DNA of 64,000 nt from Sarcomyxa edulis (GCA_009761415.1 QUOL01000002.1:992001-1056000); one strand, 5' to 3'; positions 21,045 to 35,900 are shown, counted from the first letter of the stretch. Numbers and translations are program-made. Notes: generated by a model not told the origin, from the sequence alone.

Positions 21045-23787
21045 ATGGTCGCATCTAGTGTCCTTGGTTTCCCCCGCATCGGTGAGACTCCCAGTTATGC
21101 AGATAAAGTTGTCATCATCTAAACAAGTATCTTTGTTATGAAGGTGCAAACCGTGAAGTGAAAAAGGCAGTTGAGGCCTACTGGGCTGGAAAAATCACTG
21201 CTAACGATCTCACCAAAGCTGCTGCTGACGTGAAGAAGGCAAGCTGGACTAGCGTCAAAGCTCAGGGCGTTGACTTCGTCCCCAGGTAAGATCTCTTTCT
21301 CTCTGATGGTTATCGATTCACGGAATTTGAGTTCTCACCGATCTTTTTATCTTTTTCATTTTTTCTTGTTAGTGGTGAATTTTCTCTCTACGATCACGTT
21401 TTGGACCACTCCGCCGCGTTCAATGTTATCCCCAAGAGATACGTCGGACAAGGACTCTCCCCTTTGGACGTGTACTTCGCCATGGGTCGTGGACGTCAGG
21501 CAGACGGTGTTGATGTCCCTGCTTCTGAGATGAAGAAGTGGTATGTACTAATTTTTGACTTCGTCGTTTTGACGACGATGTTGACCATTTCCTTTCGGAT
21601 AGGTTTGACTCCAACTACCACTACGTCGTCCCAGAGTTCTCTGAAGCGACCGACTTCAAGTTGAACTTCAACAAGGCCGTTGAGGAGTTCCAGGAGGCCA
21701 AAGCCGCTGGTATCACCACCCGCCCCGTTATCCTTGGACCAGTTTCTTTCCTTGTCCTAGGAAAGGCCTCCAAGGATGCCAAGGATGGATTCAAGCCCAT
21801 CTCTCTCCTGTCGAGACTCCTTCCCATCTACAAGCACCTCCTCGCTGACCTCAAGACCGCCGGCGCTGATTGGGTCCAGATCGATGAGCCCGTTCTTGTC
21901 CTCGACAGTGCTGCTGCCCTCGAGAAGCAGTTCACTCTCGCTTACACCGAGCTTGCCGCCGTCGCGCCCAAGATCATGCTCACCACCTACTTCTCCCGTC
22001 TTGACTCCAACCTCACCTTTGTTGCCAAGCTCCCCGTTGCCGGTCTCCACATCGATCTTGACCGTGCCCCTGGTCAGCTTGACGAGGTCATCGCTGCCGT
22101 GAAGCCCACCAGGATCGTTCTCTCCTTGGGATTGGTTTCCGGACGTAACATCTGGAAGACAGATTTCGCTGCCGCCATTAAGCAGGCACAGAAGGCCGTC
22201 GAAGCCCTCGGACAAGACCGTGTCATCGTCGCTACCTCCTCTTCCCTCCTCCACACCCCTGTTACTCTCGCTTCGGAGAAGAAACTCACCGCTGAGCAGA
22301 AGGACTGGTTCTCGTTCGCAACTGAGAAGGCTGCCGAGGTCGCCATCATCGCTGCCGCCCTTTCTGGATCCCAGGACCCCAAGGTCGCCGCCGCCATTGA
22401 GGAGAACAAGGTTTCCATCGAGAAGCGTCGTCAATTCGAGAGCACCTCCGATGACAGTGTCCGCAAGCGCGTTGCTGCCATCACTCCCGACCAGTTGGAG
22501 CGTAGAAGCCCATTCGCTATCCGAAAGGAAGTCCAGGCCAAGCACCTCAACCTCCCCAAGTTCCCCACCACTACCATCGGATCTTTCCCAGTATGTATTA
22601 TCTTCATCAAGCTTGATCTTTGTCTTATTCATTCTACCGTAGCAAACCAAAGAGATTCGTCAAGCTCGTGCCAAACTTGGCAAGGGTGAGATCACTCAGG
22701 AGCAGTACGAGGAGTTCATCAAGAAGGAAATCGAGACTGTCGTCCGCTTCCAAGAGAAGATCGGTCTTGACCTGCTCGTCCACGGAGAGCCCGAGAGAAA
22801 CGACATGGTTCAATATTTCGGAGAGCAGCTCCACGGTTTCGTCTTCACTCAGAATGCCTGGGTACAGAGCTACGGTTCTCGGTGAGTATTTTTTCCCTCG
22901 AACTTGTAAGTTCATCTGGCTAACTGAGCTCTCCGTTTCCAGTTACGTCCGCCCTCCTATCATCGTCTCCGACGTTAGCCGTCCCGGACCTATGACCGTC
23001 AAATGGAGTGCATACGCTCAGAGCCTCACCTCGAAGCCCATGAAAGGAATGCTTACCGGTCCCGTCACCATTCTCAACTGGTCGTTCCCTCGTGCTGATG
23101 TCAGCCGCGAGTTGCAATCCAAGCAGCTTGCCCTGGCTCTACGTGACGAGGTCATCGATCTTGAGAAGGCCGGCATCAACGCCATCCAGGTCGATGAGCC
23201 AGCTATCCGTGAGGGTGTAAGTACAGTTCAGCATATAAGTGTGGGTACTTGTCGCTGATATCACATCTCAATAGCTCCCTCTCCGTCGCGCTGATTGGGA
23301 CGCGTACCTCAAGTGGGCTGTTGACTCGTTCAAGCTTTCCACTGCCGGTGTCACCGATCAGCTCCAGACGCACTCTCACTTCTGTTACTCCGACTTCGAT
23401 GATATCTTCCCCTCCATCCAGCGCCTTGACGCTGATGTCATCTCCATCGAGGCATCGAAGAGTGACATGAAGCTCCTCAACACCTTCAAGCAATACGGTT
23501 ACTCCAACCAGATCGGCCCCGGTGTGTACGACATCCACTCTCCCCGTGTCCCCGGAGAACAGGAGATCAAGGACCGTCTTAAGTCTATGCTTGACATCCT
23601 CCCCGACTCCCTCCTCTTCGTCAACCCCGATTGCGGTTTGAAGACTCGTGGCTGGAAAGAGACCGAATGTTCGTAAACCAATATCTTCATAAGTTTTAGG
23701 TCTGATACTGACCACTTCATTCCACCCTCAGCTTCTTTGGTCAATCTCGTCGCAGGAGCTCGCTGGGCCCGTGAGAACTACGCTTAA
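21045..23787 (+). CDS. MET6: Cobalamin-independent methionine synthase (5-methyl-THPTG--homocysteine methyltransferase)
   Basis: Transfers a methyl group from 5-methyltetrahydropteroyl-polyglutamate to homocysteine, making methionine in the cytosol. Eight or so exons begin at ATG 21045 ([13 protein letters not shown]) and end at TAA 23785-23787. The first intron is 21082-21144. N-terminal and C-terminal barrel domains are both complete. Zinc/homocysteine ligands are visible: His and Cys in THSHFCY, Glu in ISIEASKS, Cys in [10 protein letters not shown]. Other family marks are GSFPQTKEIR and [17 protein letters not shown]. The last intron seems to use the donor GTTCGT. Codons end heavily in C, unlike the repeat-rich region, suggesting high expression. 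Confidence 0.95.
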
Positions 23788-24315
23788 ATACCCCCCTCTG
23801 CTTTCCGCTTCAACAGCGCTCGTACTGGTTAATTTAAAGACAGAGAGTATCCTTTCAAAAAGGAGGGGCGCTTCTCTGTGCTCTTGACCGTGTTGTGTAG
23901 TTGTGTGGCGATGATACCCACTATCGTCGGCTTTGCCTTCGAGGAGTGAGAGGGGCGCAGATATACTGCTATTTGGCCCGCGGAGTGCTTCATTGGGAGG
24001 CAAGGAGCTTTGCGTGTATTGTAGTGGTAGCATCGGATTTCAACAATCCCCGAATATATATGACCAAGGATCTCTATGAATTCATCTCAAGTTGTGAAGT
24101 TAAGATTCGGGAGGCTTGAAGACCAATATCTATGTCAATAAGCACTGAGCAGCCTGATTCAAAGGAAGAGATATCTCGGTCTCATCAAGATCCTGATTTA
24201 ACGATAATAGCATTTACAATCCACCCGTCCACGGAAACGTGTATACAGATATAACAAAATGAGAGATATGTCTATAAATTATTTTTAAAAGTGTCAGCTC
24301 ATATCAGCGTCAGCG
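23788..24315. other. Convergent 3' spacer
   Basis: Both flanking genes end here (MET6 on plus, the membrane protein gene on minus). No gene or strong repeat is seen. Confidence 0.4.
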
Positions 24316-26663
24316 TCATGAAGTCTCCGTTTTGTCCGACGACGGTACCGTCATACGTTCGTCCACCGCGATAGAGTCCTCAATCCCCGGTTTTTCTGTA
24401 AGATGATCCATGGATGTAGTCGTCCGTCTCTCCTCTTCCTCTTCTTCATCGCCAAATCCATCTCGTAATCGTTCTCCAGTCAGTGAGTTGATCTTTGGCA
24501 TGGGAGGAACCACATCAAGTGCCGCAGCGACGTCATAGTCATAAGGATGTTCCATCGCTAGAGCCGCTCGTAGCTTCGCCGCAACCACCGCCGTGCGTTT
24601 CGTTTTCTGCCCACCTTTCCAGATAAAAACCGCCGAGAGGATGCCACATAGGAAACTGAATGGGATTAGGCAGCCCGTACTCCAGGCCGGACGTTGGAAG
24701 CTAGAAAATTGAATGTGAGTGTTGAAGAGATTACACTGATATTTTGGTTTTGTGAGTGACTTGCCGATTCAGACTCCACATGGTGCAGCATAGCATGATC
24801 TGTGGATATATGATCGGTAAGAATATGAACCAGCTGAGCTAGGGCGCGCAGTTGACCCACTTGGAATATTGAATTGCCGTCATTGAAAAGACATATGAGA
24901 AGAGCAGTACTTAGACAGAAAGGTCAATTCTTGAGTAACTGAGACATAGTGAGATGTGGCGCACTTAATGGGGAACGCCCGGTGAGTTTCTGTTCCATGC
25001 GGTCTATACCACGTTTGGTGATGTTGAAATTTGACTTGTTCTGATTGAGATGTAATGAGTTAGCATGTATGCGCGGAGGGACTTGTCTGGACACTGACGT
25101 CTATGGAGGTCTTTCTGCTCTTTGTCCGTCAGAACATGAACATAGTTAGGATCATAAGCAGGGTCTGGGAGATCGTCTACGTCGAATAATTGAGGCAAGC
25201 CAGCCTTGGCTCGAAGCTTTCTTGTTCGGCGTTTATATAGCCATATTTTGTATACACCTATTTTGTATAGGTTTGTCAGGATGCTGTATAGAAAAAAGGA
25301 GTTGCGATGGATATGCTTACGATATGTATCGAGAACGCGAGAAGGGATCAGACCGATGCCAGTAACAGTAAATAGGCCTGTAGATGCGAATGTTCAGAAA
25401 GATGAGAACGCTCGCGGTGAAAAAAATATTGCGAACCATTTGTGACCTGCGAAGATACCTCAACCCAAAATCCTTGTGTGTTTGCATTGTGGAAGTTGAT
25501 GATTTTGAGAAGAAAGATAACAATAGCAGCGCCCCAAAACACTGAAGACAGATAATGGATAATAGGTGATGTAGACAACCGCAACGTACGTACCGACGAG
25601 AAAACCATATATTCCTGCGACCACCTGTCCATATAAAATTATGCACGGTCAAAAAATGAGTAGAGACGCTTGCAACTTACACCAAGGGCTGTGAACAGAT
25701 AATATATGAGCTATGGTCCAGAAGACCGCATTTTTAGACATACGAGTCTTGAGAAAGGACCAAACGCCTTTCATTGTCCGCCTGAATTTCGATGGCCGTT
25801 TGAGGACGTCGTCCACATGTCGGTCCAAAGAATCAGAGAACTCCTGCGTATGATCCGCTTGTTCCTCGTCATCATTGAGACTAGGTGGTGAGGATAATAT
25901 CACAATAGGTTTCCGCGAATAGAACGATAACGGAGGACTGTTGTGGAGACAGGTCAAACCTTAGAGGAATTCGAGACATAAGGGAACATATCTACATTAG
26001 TATTGCGTTGCAGGCATTCGTTAAATTGGATACTGTCCCAACTTGAGGATCTGAAGGGACATGGTATGACGTCAACGGTGCGGTTTACATGTAGCTACGA
26101 GCGAGCGTACCAATAACATCTAAATGCTCGACGATATCGTCGTGGTGGTGCCCGTCTTCACTGATATCAGACGGCGGACCACGACCACCAATTCCACTAT
26201 TCTGAGATAGGGCGATATTGGAATGTGAGAGACTAAGTGCACTTCCGATAAGACCAGGCTCCCCGTTGGACGCCATTTGATAATCGGTCTGCTGGCCTTC
26301 CATTGTGACCATCCCATTCTCTGTGTGATATGCCACAGATGATGTACTTCGCTGAGAGTGGGTCTGAGTTGTTCGGCTCTGCGCATTTGCGAGAGGGAGC
26401 GTGGGGGTCATCCGCATGGACTGTTGTTTCTGGGTGCAATAATGATGAACTCTCGAGTAGCTCCTTTCTCTCCTCGAGACATGGCCTGTGTTCCCACTAT
26501 TACCAGTAAGGATTGGGGTATTATTCTCGGGTTGAGCGTCCGGGAGGTCAGATGCAGAGGCCGGCCTGGCGAAAATGGTCGCCAGGGGTCTTGGTGAGCT
26601 GGAAAGATTTGGAGAGCCATCTATGGTGGTGTATGCTCTTCGTCGGACACGTATCGAGGGCAT
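24316..26663 (-). CDS. Conserved fungal multi-pass membrane protein of unknown function
   Basis: Exons linked by splice signals give one product. It starts at ATG 26663 (MPSIRVRRRAYTT) and ends at 24316. The first introns are 26051-26110 and 25938-25995; across the second the frame reads NACNAILIPPLSFYSRKP. The N-terminal 200 residues are Ser/Thr-rich and probably disordered and cytosolic. After an acidic stretch comes a basic segment, then hydrophobic helices (AVFWTIAHILS, VVAGIYGFLVG, VFWGAAIVIFLLKIINFHN, GLFTVTGIGLIP). Further helices lie around NGNSIFQ and STGCLIPFSFLCGILSAVFIW. The cytosolic tail contains AALAMEHPYDYDVAAALDVV. I recall orthologues in many basidiomycetes without an assigned function. 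Some internal exon edges are unsure. Confidence 0.7.
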
Positions 26664-26947
26664 ACTGATTCAACGACGAGGGGAAAGAACAAGAGTTGGC
26701 TTCGACCTGAAGGATGACTATAGGAGCATGACACCGATCAGGAGTGTCACAACTGTCACACACCTCCATGATTGACCGCCGTTCCCCGGACGGCCAAGCA
26801 CATGCAGTCCAAACAAAGTCCCGAGAACGATTCATTATTCAGTAGGGTAAGTATTATAATAACGGTATAAGTGGTACACATCTAAATCTCAGTCCTCATG
26901 ATGACCTCCTAGAGACCTCCGTAAACCCAAAGACGACGACTGTCTCA

Positions 26948-29900
26948 TCAACTCGTTAGCACATTAACTTGTCGGAGATCACGATCACGTACACTGCTCG
27001 ATGTTGCCACATCTTCTGAACTCTTCCTCGACCGTGACGATGTACGGCTGAAAAGACTCAGCATTCGTGACCTTGCTCGACGGGTGTTCGCCGAACTACT
27101 CGGCTCTTCCTCAAGTTCTAGAGGCTCGGGCTCGTCTGTTAAAGGCAATGCAGTAAAACTGGTAGGTGGAGGTTCAGGTTTTCTCTTTGACCCTTTGATC
27201 CACCGTCGAGGAGAAGGCGACCGCGTCCGTCTCCGTACTAGCAATTTGACATCCGAGTTTTCGTGTTTGCCCCGCACCAGTTTTGGGACACTTGGCTGAT
27301 GCTCTGTCCCTTTCGAGGAAGGATTCCACTTCGTCTTGGAGATAAGCTCGCGAGCTACCGGGAGTACGGGTATGAAGGACTGGTGGAAGACAATTTTGAC
27401 CCATCCACGCCAACTTGTGTTCGAAGGGATGAACTGGTTCACCAATTCCTCGAACTGTGGCGAAGGCATTCGTGAAAAGGTCTGTAAACACATAGTTGAA
27501 GAGAACTCACACTCCAAGTCTGATTGCGATACGCAAGTTCCCGAGTTTTGATGAACACATCGCGGCACTCAAACGAGTCTCCTTTCTTGATGCTCAGCAG
27601 GATGTTCGTGCTAGAAGAGAACAACATTCATGCTGAACAACTATATATCTTCTTGAGGAGACACAAGACGCACCTATAGAGTCGTACCAAGACGAATGAT
27701 TTTTGAGAAGACCGGGTTTTCATCTCTGCTGCGTCTCCCGCGTTCCGAGGATCGCCCTTGCCATGCTTTCTTGGAACACGACCCTCCGGAGAATCAGGAG
27801 GAGTCTCGAGAGGCCCATTCAACAAATCTGAAGATCGGGCTCGGTGAAGATTTGGCTTTTGTAGGGTCATGTTCTCCGAAGTGGCACTACGTAAGTCGGT
27901 GAAAGACCGCGAGGCGCCCAATTTCCTGAGAGGTGGTAGTAAGGTCCGACCCGAATGAGGGGTTTTGCGACTGTGAGGTGCCCAAGGGGAATCCATTGAT
28001 GATCGCGCTGGTGATATAACTGAATGGTCTGACTCTTCAGAAGCTCGTGGATGTGCCACATTGTCCATTGGAGACGAAGCATCTTCAATGGTCCCTGGTC
28101 TGTCCCGACGAGCTGGCCAAAGGTACTCCATGATTCGACGTCCGACTTTGGTGTCCAGCTGTAAGCGTATGGGGTGTAGAGTTACTTCGAATAATGGGTA
28201 GATGGTGATGCCACCGACAGGAGCAGAGACCTTCCAGTGCGCAGTGCCAAACAGGCCACGCTGTAATTATAGTAAGGAATGACAAATGACATCGAAGAGC
28301 CGATAAAACATACCTTGAATAACGGATGATTGCACGGCTCCTCGTTCTTGCAAAGAATCTCAGGCCAAACCGCGGTAGATGAGCCGTCAAAGGCCTGGAG
28401 ATTCCCCAACTCCAAATTGTTGAGAACAGAATTATCTCGTTGACTGAGCCGGTAAAAATTGATATCCCGCACAGCAAGTTTAGCGAGAAGATCCCGATGT
28501 TCGTCAAGCATATTCCAGGATATCTCCTTCGAAGATGCATGCAACAAGAGCGCGGATTTCTGATCAGTACGGTCATCATATCTATCTTGGGCCAGTTTGA
28601 TAGCGTCAAAAAGGAGGTTTAACTCGTCAACAAGGAGGAAAATGTGGGCCCTGAGCTTCAGTAATCCCAACTTGGCTTCATCTCCTACCACTCGATAATT
28701 ACGTTCTGCAGTACGTTCAGTCTCCATAGCATCCCGTAAGCGCCCCTGCAAATCAGCTATGACGTCGGCCGCAGACTTGAGATCCGTGAAGTCATAAGTA
28801 ATGAGCATGGTTTTGACTTTGTCCATCCGCTTCGTATGAGCCACATCAGAGAACAGAACGAGTTTAGTGACGATATTAGAGATAGATCGGAAATGATGGT
28901 CATTTGCTGAGACCGTGAAACGAGGAATGTGGATTTGAACGAGATCCTGAGGCCGATACGTGAACATCACTTTGAAACAAAGTCCGTTCGGATTGAAGCC
29001 ACTCACTGTCTGATCTTGCAGATGACTATCGTTTGAGGGTGTCGATTTATCTTGAGAGGGTCGTGCTCGTACAACGGACGTAACGTTGTTTCGTAAGCGG
29101 AGGCGATTGAATTTGTCGTAATGGAATGTGGCGTCGGTTTGTGGTACCAGACGATCGAAGTCACTGCTTTCACAGCGAAAATCGATCAGCACTTCCAGAG
29201 GTACACAACCATTTCCAGAATACGTGGATTCTTCAGGTGAGAAGCTTTGCAATCCGGTCAGAGATGTGTAATTTCTATAAGACAGAGATATAGTCAGCGT
29301 CTAGCAAGTCAAAGTTGGGGCATACCTCGACATGACCTTGCCACTGATAGGATCCTCTGCATTGGCGTCATCCATGATGGCAAAAGACTGCAGCTTCGCC
29401 TGAACAGCCGCCAAGACAAGAACGGAATCCGCAGAACCAGATCCTTCACTACGCAAGACAATCTGAGGCTTGAGCAACAAACCGAAATGGCTTTTTCGTA
29501 GAGAAACACCATTAGACCAGCCACTGAGAGGGTCAACAGCTGCGGAGACTTTGTACAATGGCTCCTCCAAGATGTCGACACATGCCTTGGTGGCACTATC
29601 CCCTGTTAGTATCCTACGCAGTGCTAGAGCGACCGCTTGCGGACTGCTGTGCGTGGACGTCTCTGGACGTTCATCGGAATAGCTAGCAAGTGCTGCTTCT
29701 GCTTGATCTCGAATGAACTTGACGGCACTAAGATATCGTTGGTATCGACATTCAGAAACCTTGAGGATTAAACGTACCGCGTGGCCATATGATACTCAAG
29801 TCCTCGTCGCGCTCGTGAGCAGTAGTAGTATTGCATCATTATCTATGGAAAGTAAGGTTGATCAGTATTAGAGGATAAGACACGTGCCAGTAGGATGTAC

Positions 29901-32900
29901 ATCACGGATAGCATTGTCCATGAAGATCTTCGGACAGTGGACTTGATAGACACTGTCGAATTCAGCCCATTCGTCTGGTGAAACTGTATCGGATGGCATA
30001 TAATAATTCTGAGCAGTCTCGTTGTCGGCGTGATTCGTATTCTTGTCTGTGTCATCCAAGTAGGTGACGTAGTCTCCTAGTAAGGCAATCATCCTTTCTA
30101 TAGGATGAGAAGGGCCTGTCGTCTTTCCACTCTGCAACCTTGTGTCAAGATATGGGCGTCAATGATGGTGGAACGACACTTACAGCTTCAGTGTCGCGAA
30201 CTTCTTTCCGCAATTCGGCTACGCGAGCTGACGCAAGAGATATCTGAACTTGAGGGACGGCTAGACTCAAAACATTGGTAAGTTTGTCCCAATAGACTAC
30301 TTTCAGACTTACAAGCTTCTTTTCCGAGAAGGCAGCTATGTGTATTTTCGATGCCAAATTTACTGCTCTCATCTTGGTTTTGAGTTTTGGCAGAATTCCG
30401 CTTGAAGTAGGTGAACCTAGGGCACGCTACAATGGGCAAAAGATGGACCTTCGGATCAGAGGATGGTGACCAGTCGACTTCGACAAAATCGTCTGCATCG
30501 AACCACACTGACGAGTAATCAACATCAGGGGGACGATTTCGTGTCCTATAGTTGCTGTCGCTTTCAGGAAGATCCATGAGAACGGACGTTTTCAGAGGTT
30601 CCTCAAAAGTCGCCATGAGTGCTCGTAAATCCAAACCTTTCAGAACCACTTCGGCGGCATAAAACGGTTTATGCCGTATGACCTTCGGAGAAGCCTGATC
30701 AAAACTTGTGATTATCGACTCTTGGTCGCGCTGATGCATGTCCACCTGAAACTCGTCGATCATTGCCTTGATGCCGACAAACGGAGTTACACCGTCTCTC
30801 CAGGTCTCCCTAGAGTCGTCAATATAAACGTGCTGGATGAAGAGCCTAGGGACCTGGATGCGATATTTGAGCGTGGCTAAATGACGTCCAAATTTCGGGG
30901 AGAGAGATCGAAGTGGATAGAAGCTTCCCTGCCGTATTGGGAGAGAAAGAACACCGTCGAAGAGCGCCCACCACGACCAGAACACGGCAAATGCTTTTGG
31001 CGTGAGATGGAGACTGCTTGGTTCGAGATTAGATCCGGGCTTATTGACGCGTATCGAAGAGGTCAGAGAGTTGGACAGATGGATGAAATCTGAGCGGAAC
31101 CCGTTGAATGAGTCTTGAGGACTCTGAAGATGAAGATCAGCAAATTATCCGACAGAGTTACACGGAACCTACCATGAGCTGAGGTATCCCATCTTTTCTC
31201 TCCAACATGATCTCGTAATGGGGACGAAAATTAAAGAAACGACACTTGCGTTTGAATGCGCTTCCAGAACAGTCATGACATTCTGGGCCACAAGATCGTT
31301 CTAACACGACGCCTACGCCGAACCGCACGCCCGAACGAAGCTTGGCACATACTTTTCGGAAATCTGGAGTCGCACCTGTTGTCCCATGAGCAACAGTGAG
31401 ACCACCTTCTGATACCATTGTTTCCAAGCTATCAGCTCGTGAGTAAGAAATTATTATGGAAGCGACAGAGTACCTACTTCGGGATGGCAATGAACATTGA
31501 GTTGGATATGACTTGAACGAGCTCCTTGTCTTCGTTTTCGTGGCCAATTAGCAATTTAGGATTACCCTGCCATGAGAGTAACAGGCCAGCGCCGTCGTCG
31601 AGAATATTGTATGGATCACGGGAGCCTGTCAAAGATTGAATTTGTGTTCACATACGAAAACATGCCGCGAACCTTTCATATGCAACCGAACCTCGCTCTT
31701 GAACGTTGCTAGTATGGTCCAATGAAATATCAACCGCATCTGATCAAAGGAGTCTGGATTGAATAGTAGCCCCACAGCAGCCCTTGAAATGGCGTACCTT
31801 ATCCCAAAAGCCAAGCGCAGGTGAAGAATCACGAGGGGAGCTAGATAATGTTTCGATGACTTTCATCATGTCTTGCGTCGCGGCACTGGATAGACAAGAG
31901 CAAAGATGTCGTCGGAATGGGAATGCCACAGTGGTCAGTTAGGCACAAAAAGTCTGTTCTCCGTTCAAAGAGGAGTACAAAGCAATACGGACCTATAACT
32001 GACTCCCCAAGAAAAAGTAGTCACCCCGCTGCTCAATACCCGAATGACAGGGTTGGCATAACTTTTGACAGGCATTATCGTTTTCGGGACACTCAGGAAG
32101 AGCGGGGCGGCACCATGTATGCCATCGTGTGGCTCTACAATGGGACAGTGGATCCAATCCACTGACAGGTCAGTACCCATCTCCTCTGCAATGACAAGAT
32201 CGGCAATGAATTCCAGACCCGGAGAGTTGTTGTTCGCATTGGATGGAATATTGACCAGTGGCAATGGATAGTCCCGAAGAGTGATTTCTAGGGACATCAA
32301 CGAGAATTCTAGATGCAGAGGGACCAACAAGGAAAACAAGGTGTCCTTCGGGAGTCCACCGCCCTGCTCATATAAGAAATCCGGCAGCGATTCCAGAGGA
32401 AAAGACGGGGGTGTCGCAGAAAGAGATACATAGTTAATCACCATGCGACACAATGGCGGAATCCGTTCTGTCGGCGTCACTTTCACGATGTTGGGAATAT
32501 CTCTACTACCTGACGAGAAATACGCGCCTCGTAAGTGCTGCAGATGGGCCTCTTCTGCCTTGGTCCGTCTCTCATTGAACATCCGATGCCTAGCATTCCA
32601 ATCCATAGCATGGAGTTTGTCCAATCGCCGACGAGCATCTTCGATAGAGATCGTGTGTACCGAAGTAAAAGTATAATCAGAATCGAGGTGGGGTTGCCGA
32701 GGCTCCGCAGACGCATCGGAGTCTTGGCCATGTGCCGCTAAAATCGTAGCTACCTTCGTCGCAAACGCCTCCTCACGTTCGAGGCGATGTTTCGCTGCCT
32801 CTGAGCCCGCTCGCCAGATAAGACCAAGTCTGCTCTCGAGAGGACCATCTGCTGCTTCGACACACAGACAACGAATCCGAGCTGTCAGATTCGGCATCGA

Positions 32901-35900
32901 TTTAGCTTCTTCTGCTGCAGGAGTAGGAATGTCGATGTAACGTCCAGCCGCGACCATTCTGAAGAGGTGGCGCAACGCTTTGAAGGTTATACCCGCATCA
33001 AGAAGCAAGTCAGCCAGCACGTATCCAAAGGGAATTCTCAACCGTCCACTATCGATCTCGAGGAAAATGGGGGGTGGGCCTTCTGTCGACAAGGGCAGGA
33101 ATACATCGCACTGGCGTAAAATAACCAGCTCTTCCCACCTATCATCTGTATTACCGTTCCATGGGTTCGTCTGAGGAGGGAGGTGAGTCCAAAGCACTGC
33201 TCTAGCTAACCCTAACCCTATCGGTCCATTGGTAGATGAATGAGCGTTGATAGAATCAATACGCATAGCGAGTTTTTCCTTCGGAAGAGTCCAAAGAATC
33301 TGGATGGTATCGATGTTGGCCTGGAATCGATAGAACATATTGCCAGGAACGGGAGAAGACTGAGGGGGAGGAGGATGAGGAAGAGGAACATCATCGTGAT
33401 TGGGTCGAGCCTCAAGTAACGAAGACAAGGTGCGAAATGCAAGCAATATGCTGTATACATGAGCAAGTTGAAACGAGCCTTGCAAATAGGGTATCCGCAT
33501 TGACACCTCACATTTATGATCATCTCTCGAGCTAGATTTTCCAGAAAAGATAACTTTTGCCTCCATTCTAGCTATCCTCAAGCACTCGCGAGGGCTCAAT
33601 GTTGGATTATCTTCCTCGGCGATGAACGGGTCATCCACGACATATTGTGTGGCAATAGCACTACGCAACGCCAGATCCGATACCGTGATCCCGAAGATGG
33701 CAGACTTCATATGTGTCACATGTGAACTTCTCGCTGCAGCGACAGCCTCCATCACACGCTCCTCCGGAAGATAGAGCTTGTGTCGTGTTTCAGACCGTTC
33801 GCGCAGCTTCTTGAGATGTGGACTGTGCGGAGAACTGAGACAGCAGTATTGGACTTGGATCCCTGTGCGGAATGCCATCCCTCGGCGTAGGTCCATGTCA
33901 TCGTTCGGATTGAGCTCTGGGGAGGTCATGAATAGGACGAGTCGAGGGACTGCGAAAGATGCCAGGAGACCTGGAGGGAGCCTATCAAGGAGAGGTGTAG
34001 ATGGTGTCGGGTGCGATGACGCCTTTGGACCCTTAGACACGAGTATCATAAGCTTCGCGCAAGCCGCGATGACGTTCGCGTGCCACAATTCAACAGACAA
34101 AGCATCCGTACAGCAATGGAGGTCAACAACAGTTGTCGATGTGTCCAAGGACACGAAGTTTTCCATACTATGAATGCTCCCCATCGTAGTGACCTCTCCA
34201 GTGATATCCAAACTCTCCATCGACAACAAAGCGGGATCTTCTAAGAAATCTGGATCTGCGATACCTAGCGGTAGTTGCACACCCAAATATTTCGCGGTGC
34301 CATTGAATCGCACGCGCACGAATGTGGGATTTAGGAACATAGAAAGATTGGAGGTCATCTGAAGCGGAAGATAATCGGGGTTGTAGTCGACCATGGGATC
34401 ATTGCCTTTGGCTGAGAATGTCGTGGTTATGAAGTGCGAGGCGGCTGATATACCAAAACCATTCGTCCGCAATTCTATTGAAAGGGGGATCTCGGCGGGA
34501 GAAGCATCATCGCAGATGATACGACCGCAAATTGGGCCACAGGTAACGTCTAAAGCTAGTCGAGGGATGTTGTATAGTGTAGTAGGAAATATGGGAGAAG
34601 AAGGAAAAGTGGTTGCGGATGCGGGGCTTTTGGGTCTTGCTCTGTTTATCCATTGTTTCAGATAATACAGTCTTTCTGTTACTTCGACACCTGCTAGAGT
34701 TATTCTGATGGCAAGTAATGCAGCGTCTGGATCCCCGGAAAGGAATGTAGTGGGGACCAGCCAAGGCGAAGGCCACTGCGATGTTAGAATGTGGAATTCG
34801 AGAGACCCCAACGTCAATAAACGCAGATCGTCTCGAGACGCGTTTCTCTCCACGGTTGTACTATCCATGGATAGACTGAAAGCGTAAGTATCGGCATTTG
34901 TCTTTGTGGTGCTGCGACCGAGTAGTTGACGATGGAACGAATTTTGAGAAGGGTCACTCAGGCTAGCACTGATCCGGAGATCGTGCACTAGTGCTTCGTA
35001 CGTTTCGCTCGTGTTGTCAGAATCGAGACCTGAACCGGATGTCATTCTGATATTCGCTATGCGGATACTTGCAGACGCTAAGACAGATAACGATGACTGG
35101 GAAAATTCGTCAGTTGTACAGCACGCGCATACTGAACCTTGATAGTCTACTCACCGTTGACTTTTCGTCTTCTAATTTGAGCCGCGACCTCCGATAACGA
35201 GGACGAGGACGCATAGACGCCTTCAATGAGGGTACTCAGCGTACCATACTTTCGTAGAACTGAAACAACTCACAGAGATAGCCTCAAAGAAGGGTGAAGT
35301 CCCTGACAAGGAAGACGAGGAATGTCGTGACATCGGGGAAGTAGGGGATATGAGAGAGATGGGAGAACGTGTCATAGGATGTGACTCGTGGAGGAAAGGA
35401 GATATGAAGAGATTGGGTCTTTGAGCCTTCGAGGGGCGTGGGGGCTCTGATTTCTTGAGCAGGTCTAGCAGCGCCTTTACAGCATCTACGGCAACGTAAA
35501 TCCCACCGATGTTAAGAGTGGTATTCAAGCTATGGGAATCAATGATTCCTCTTTTGGGGTTGAACTTCATGGATGCTCCTATGTCGATGACACCAGGAAG
35601 TCCGAGGAATTTGACAGAGTCTCCTACCACTATTTATCAAAGTGAGGAGCAGTGCCTGACGAAGGAAAGGACTCGACATACCAGGAGAAGTCGTCCCTGA
35701 AACGTTTTTCAATGTGAGCGAAATTGTAGCAGTGCCTTTCGTTGCACCCCACGCTCGATCCCATGAACGACCGAAGCTAGCCGTCATACGGGTTCTCCAG
35801 GTCCGCATGTTATAGAATCGAGATGCTCTCTTAGCCCTTGGATGTAAATCCTCCGTAGTGGGAATCAGCTTTTCCAATTGAGTGAATCCTAGGGCAGTAT

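Noticed and set aside
21757..22650. 297-codon open frame antisense to methionine synthase
   Set aside because: It is a shadow of strongly biased codons on the other strand. The translation is acidic and repetitive without a domain, and the sense gene is certain.
25950..26000. Separate gene start for the membrane protein at MSRIPLRFDLS (about 25973)
   Set aside because: That ATG sits inside a 58-nt intron (25938-25995). Splicing over it joins NACNAILI to PPLSFYSRKP in one frame with the exon that starts at 26663.
33206..33220. Telomere-like CTAACCCTAACCCTA
   Set aside because: It lies inside the coding frame of the large FMP27-like gene and is only two and a half units long, so it is coincidental.
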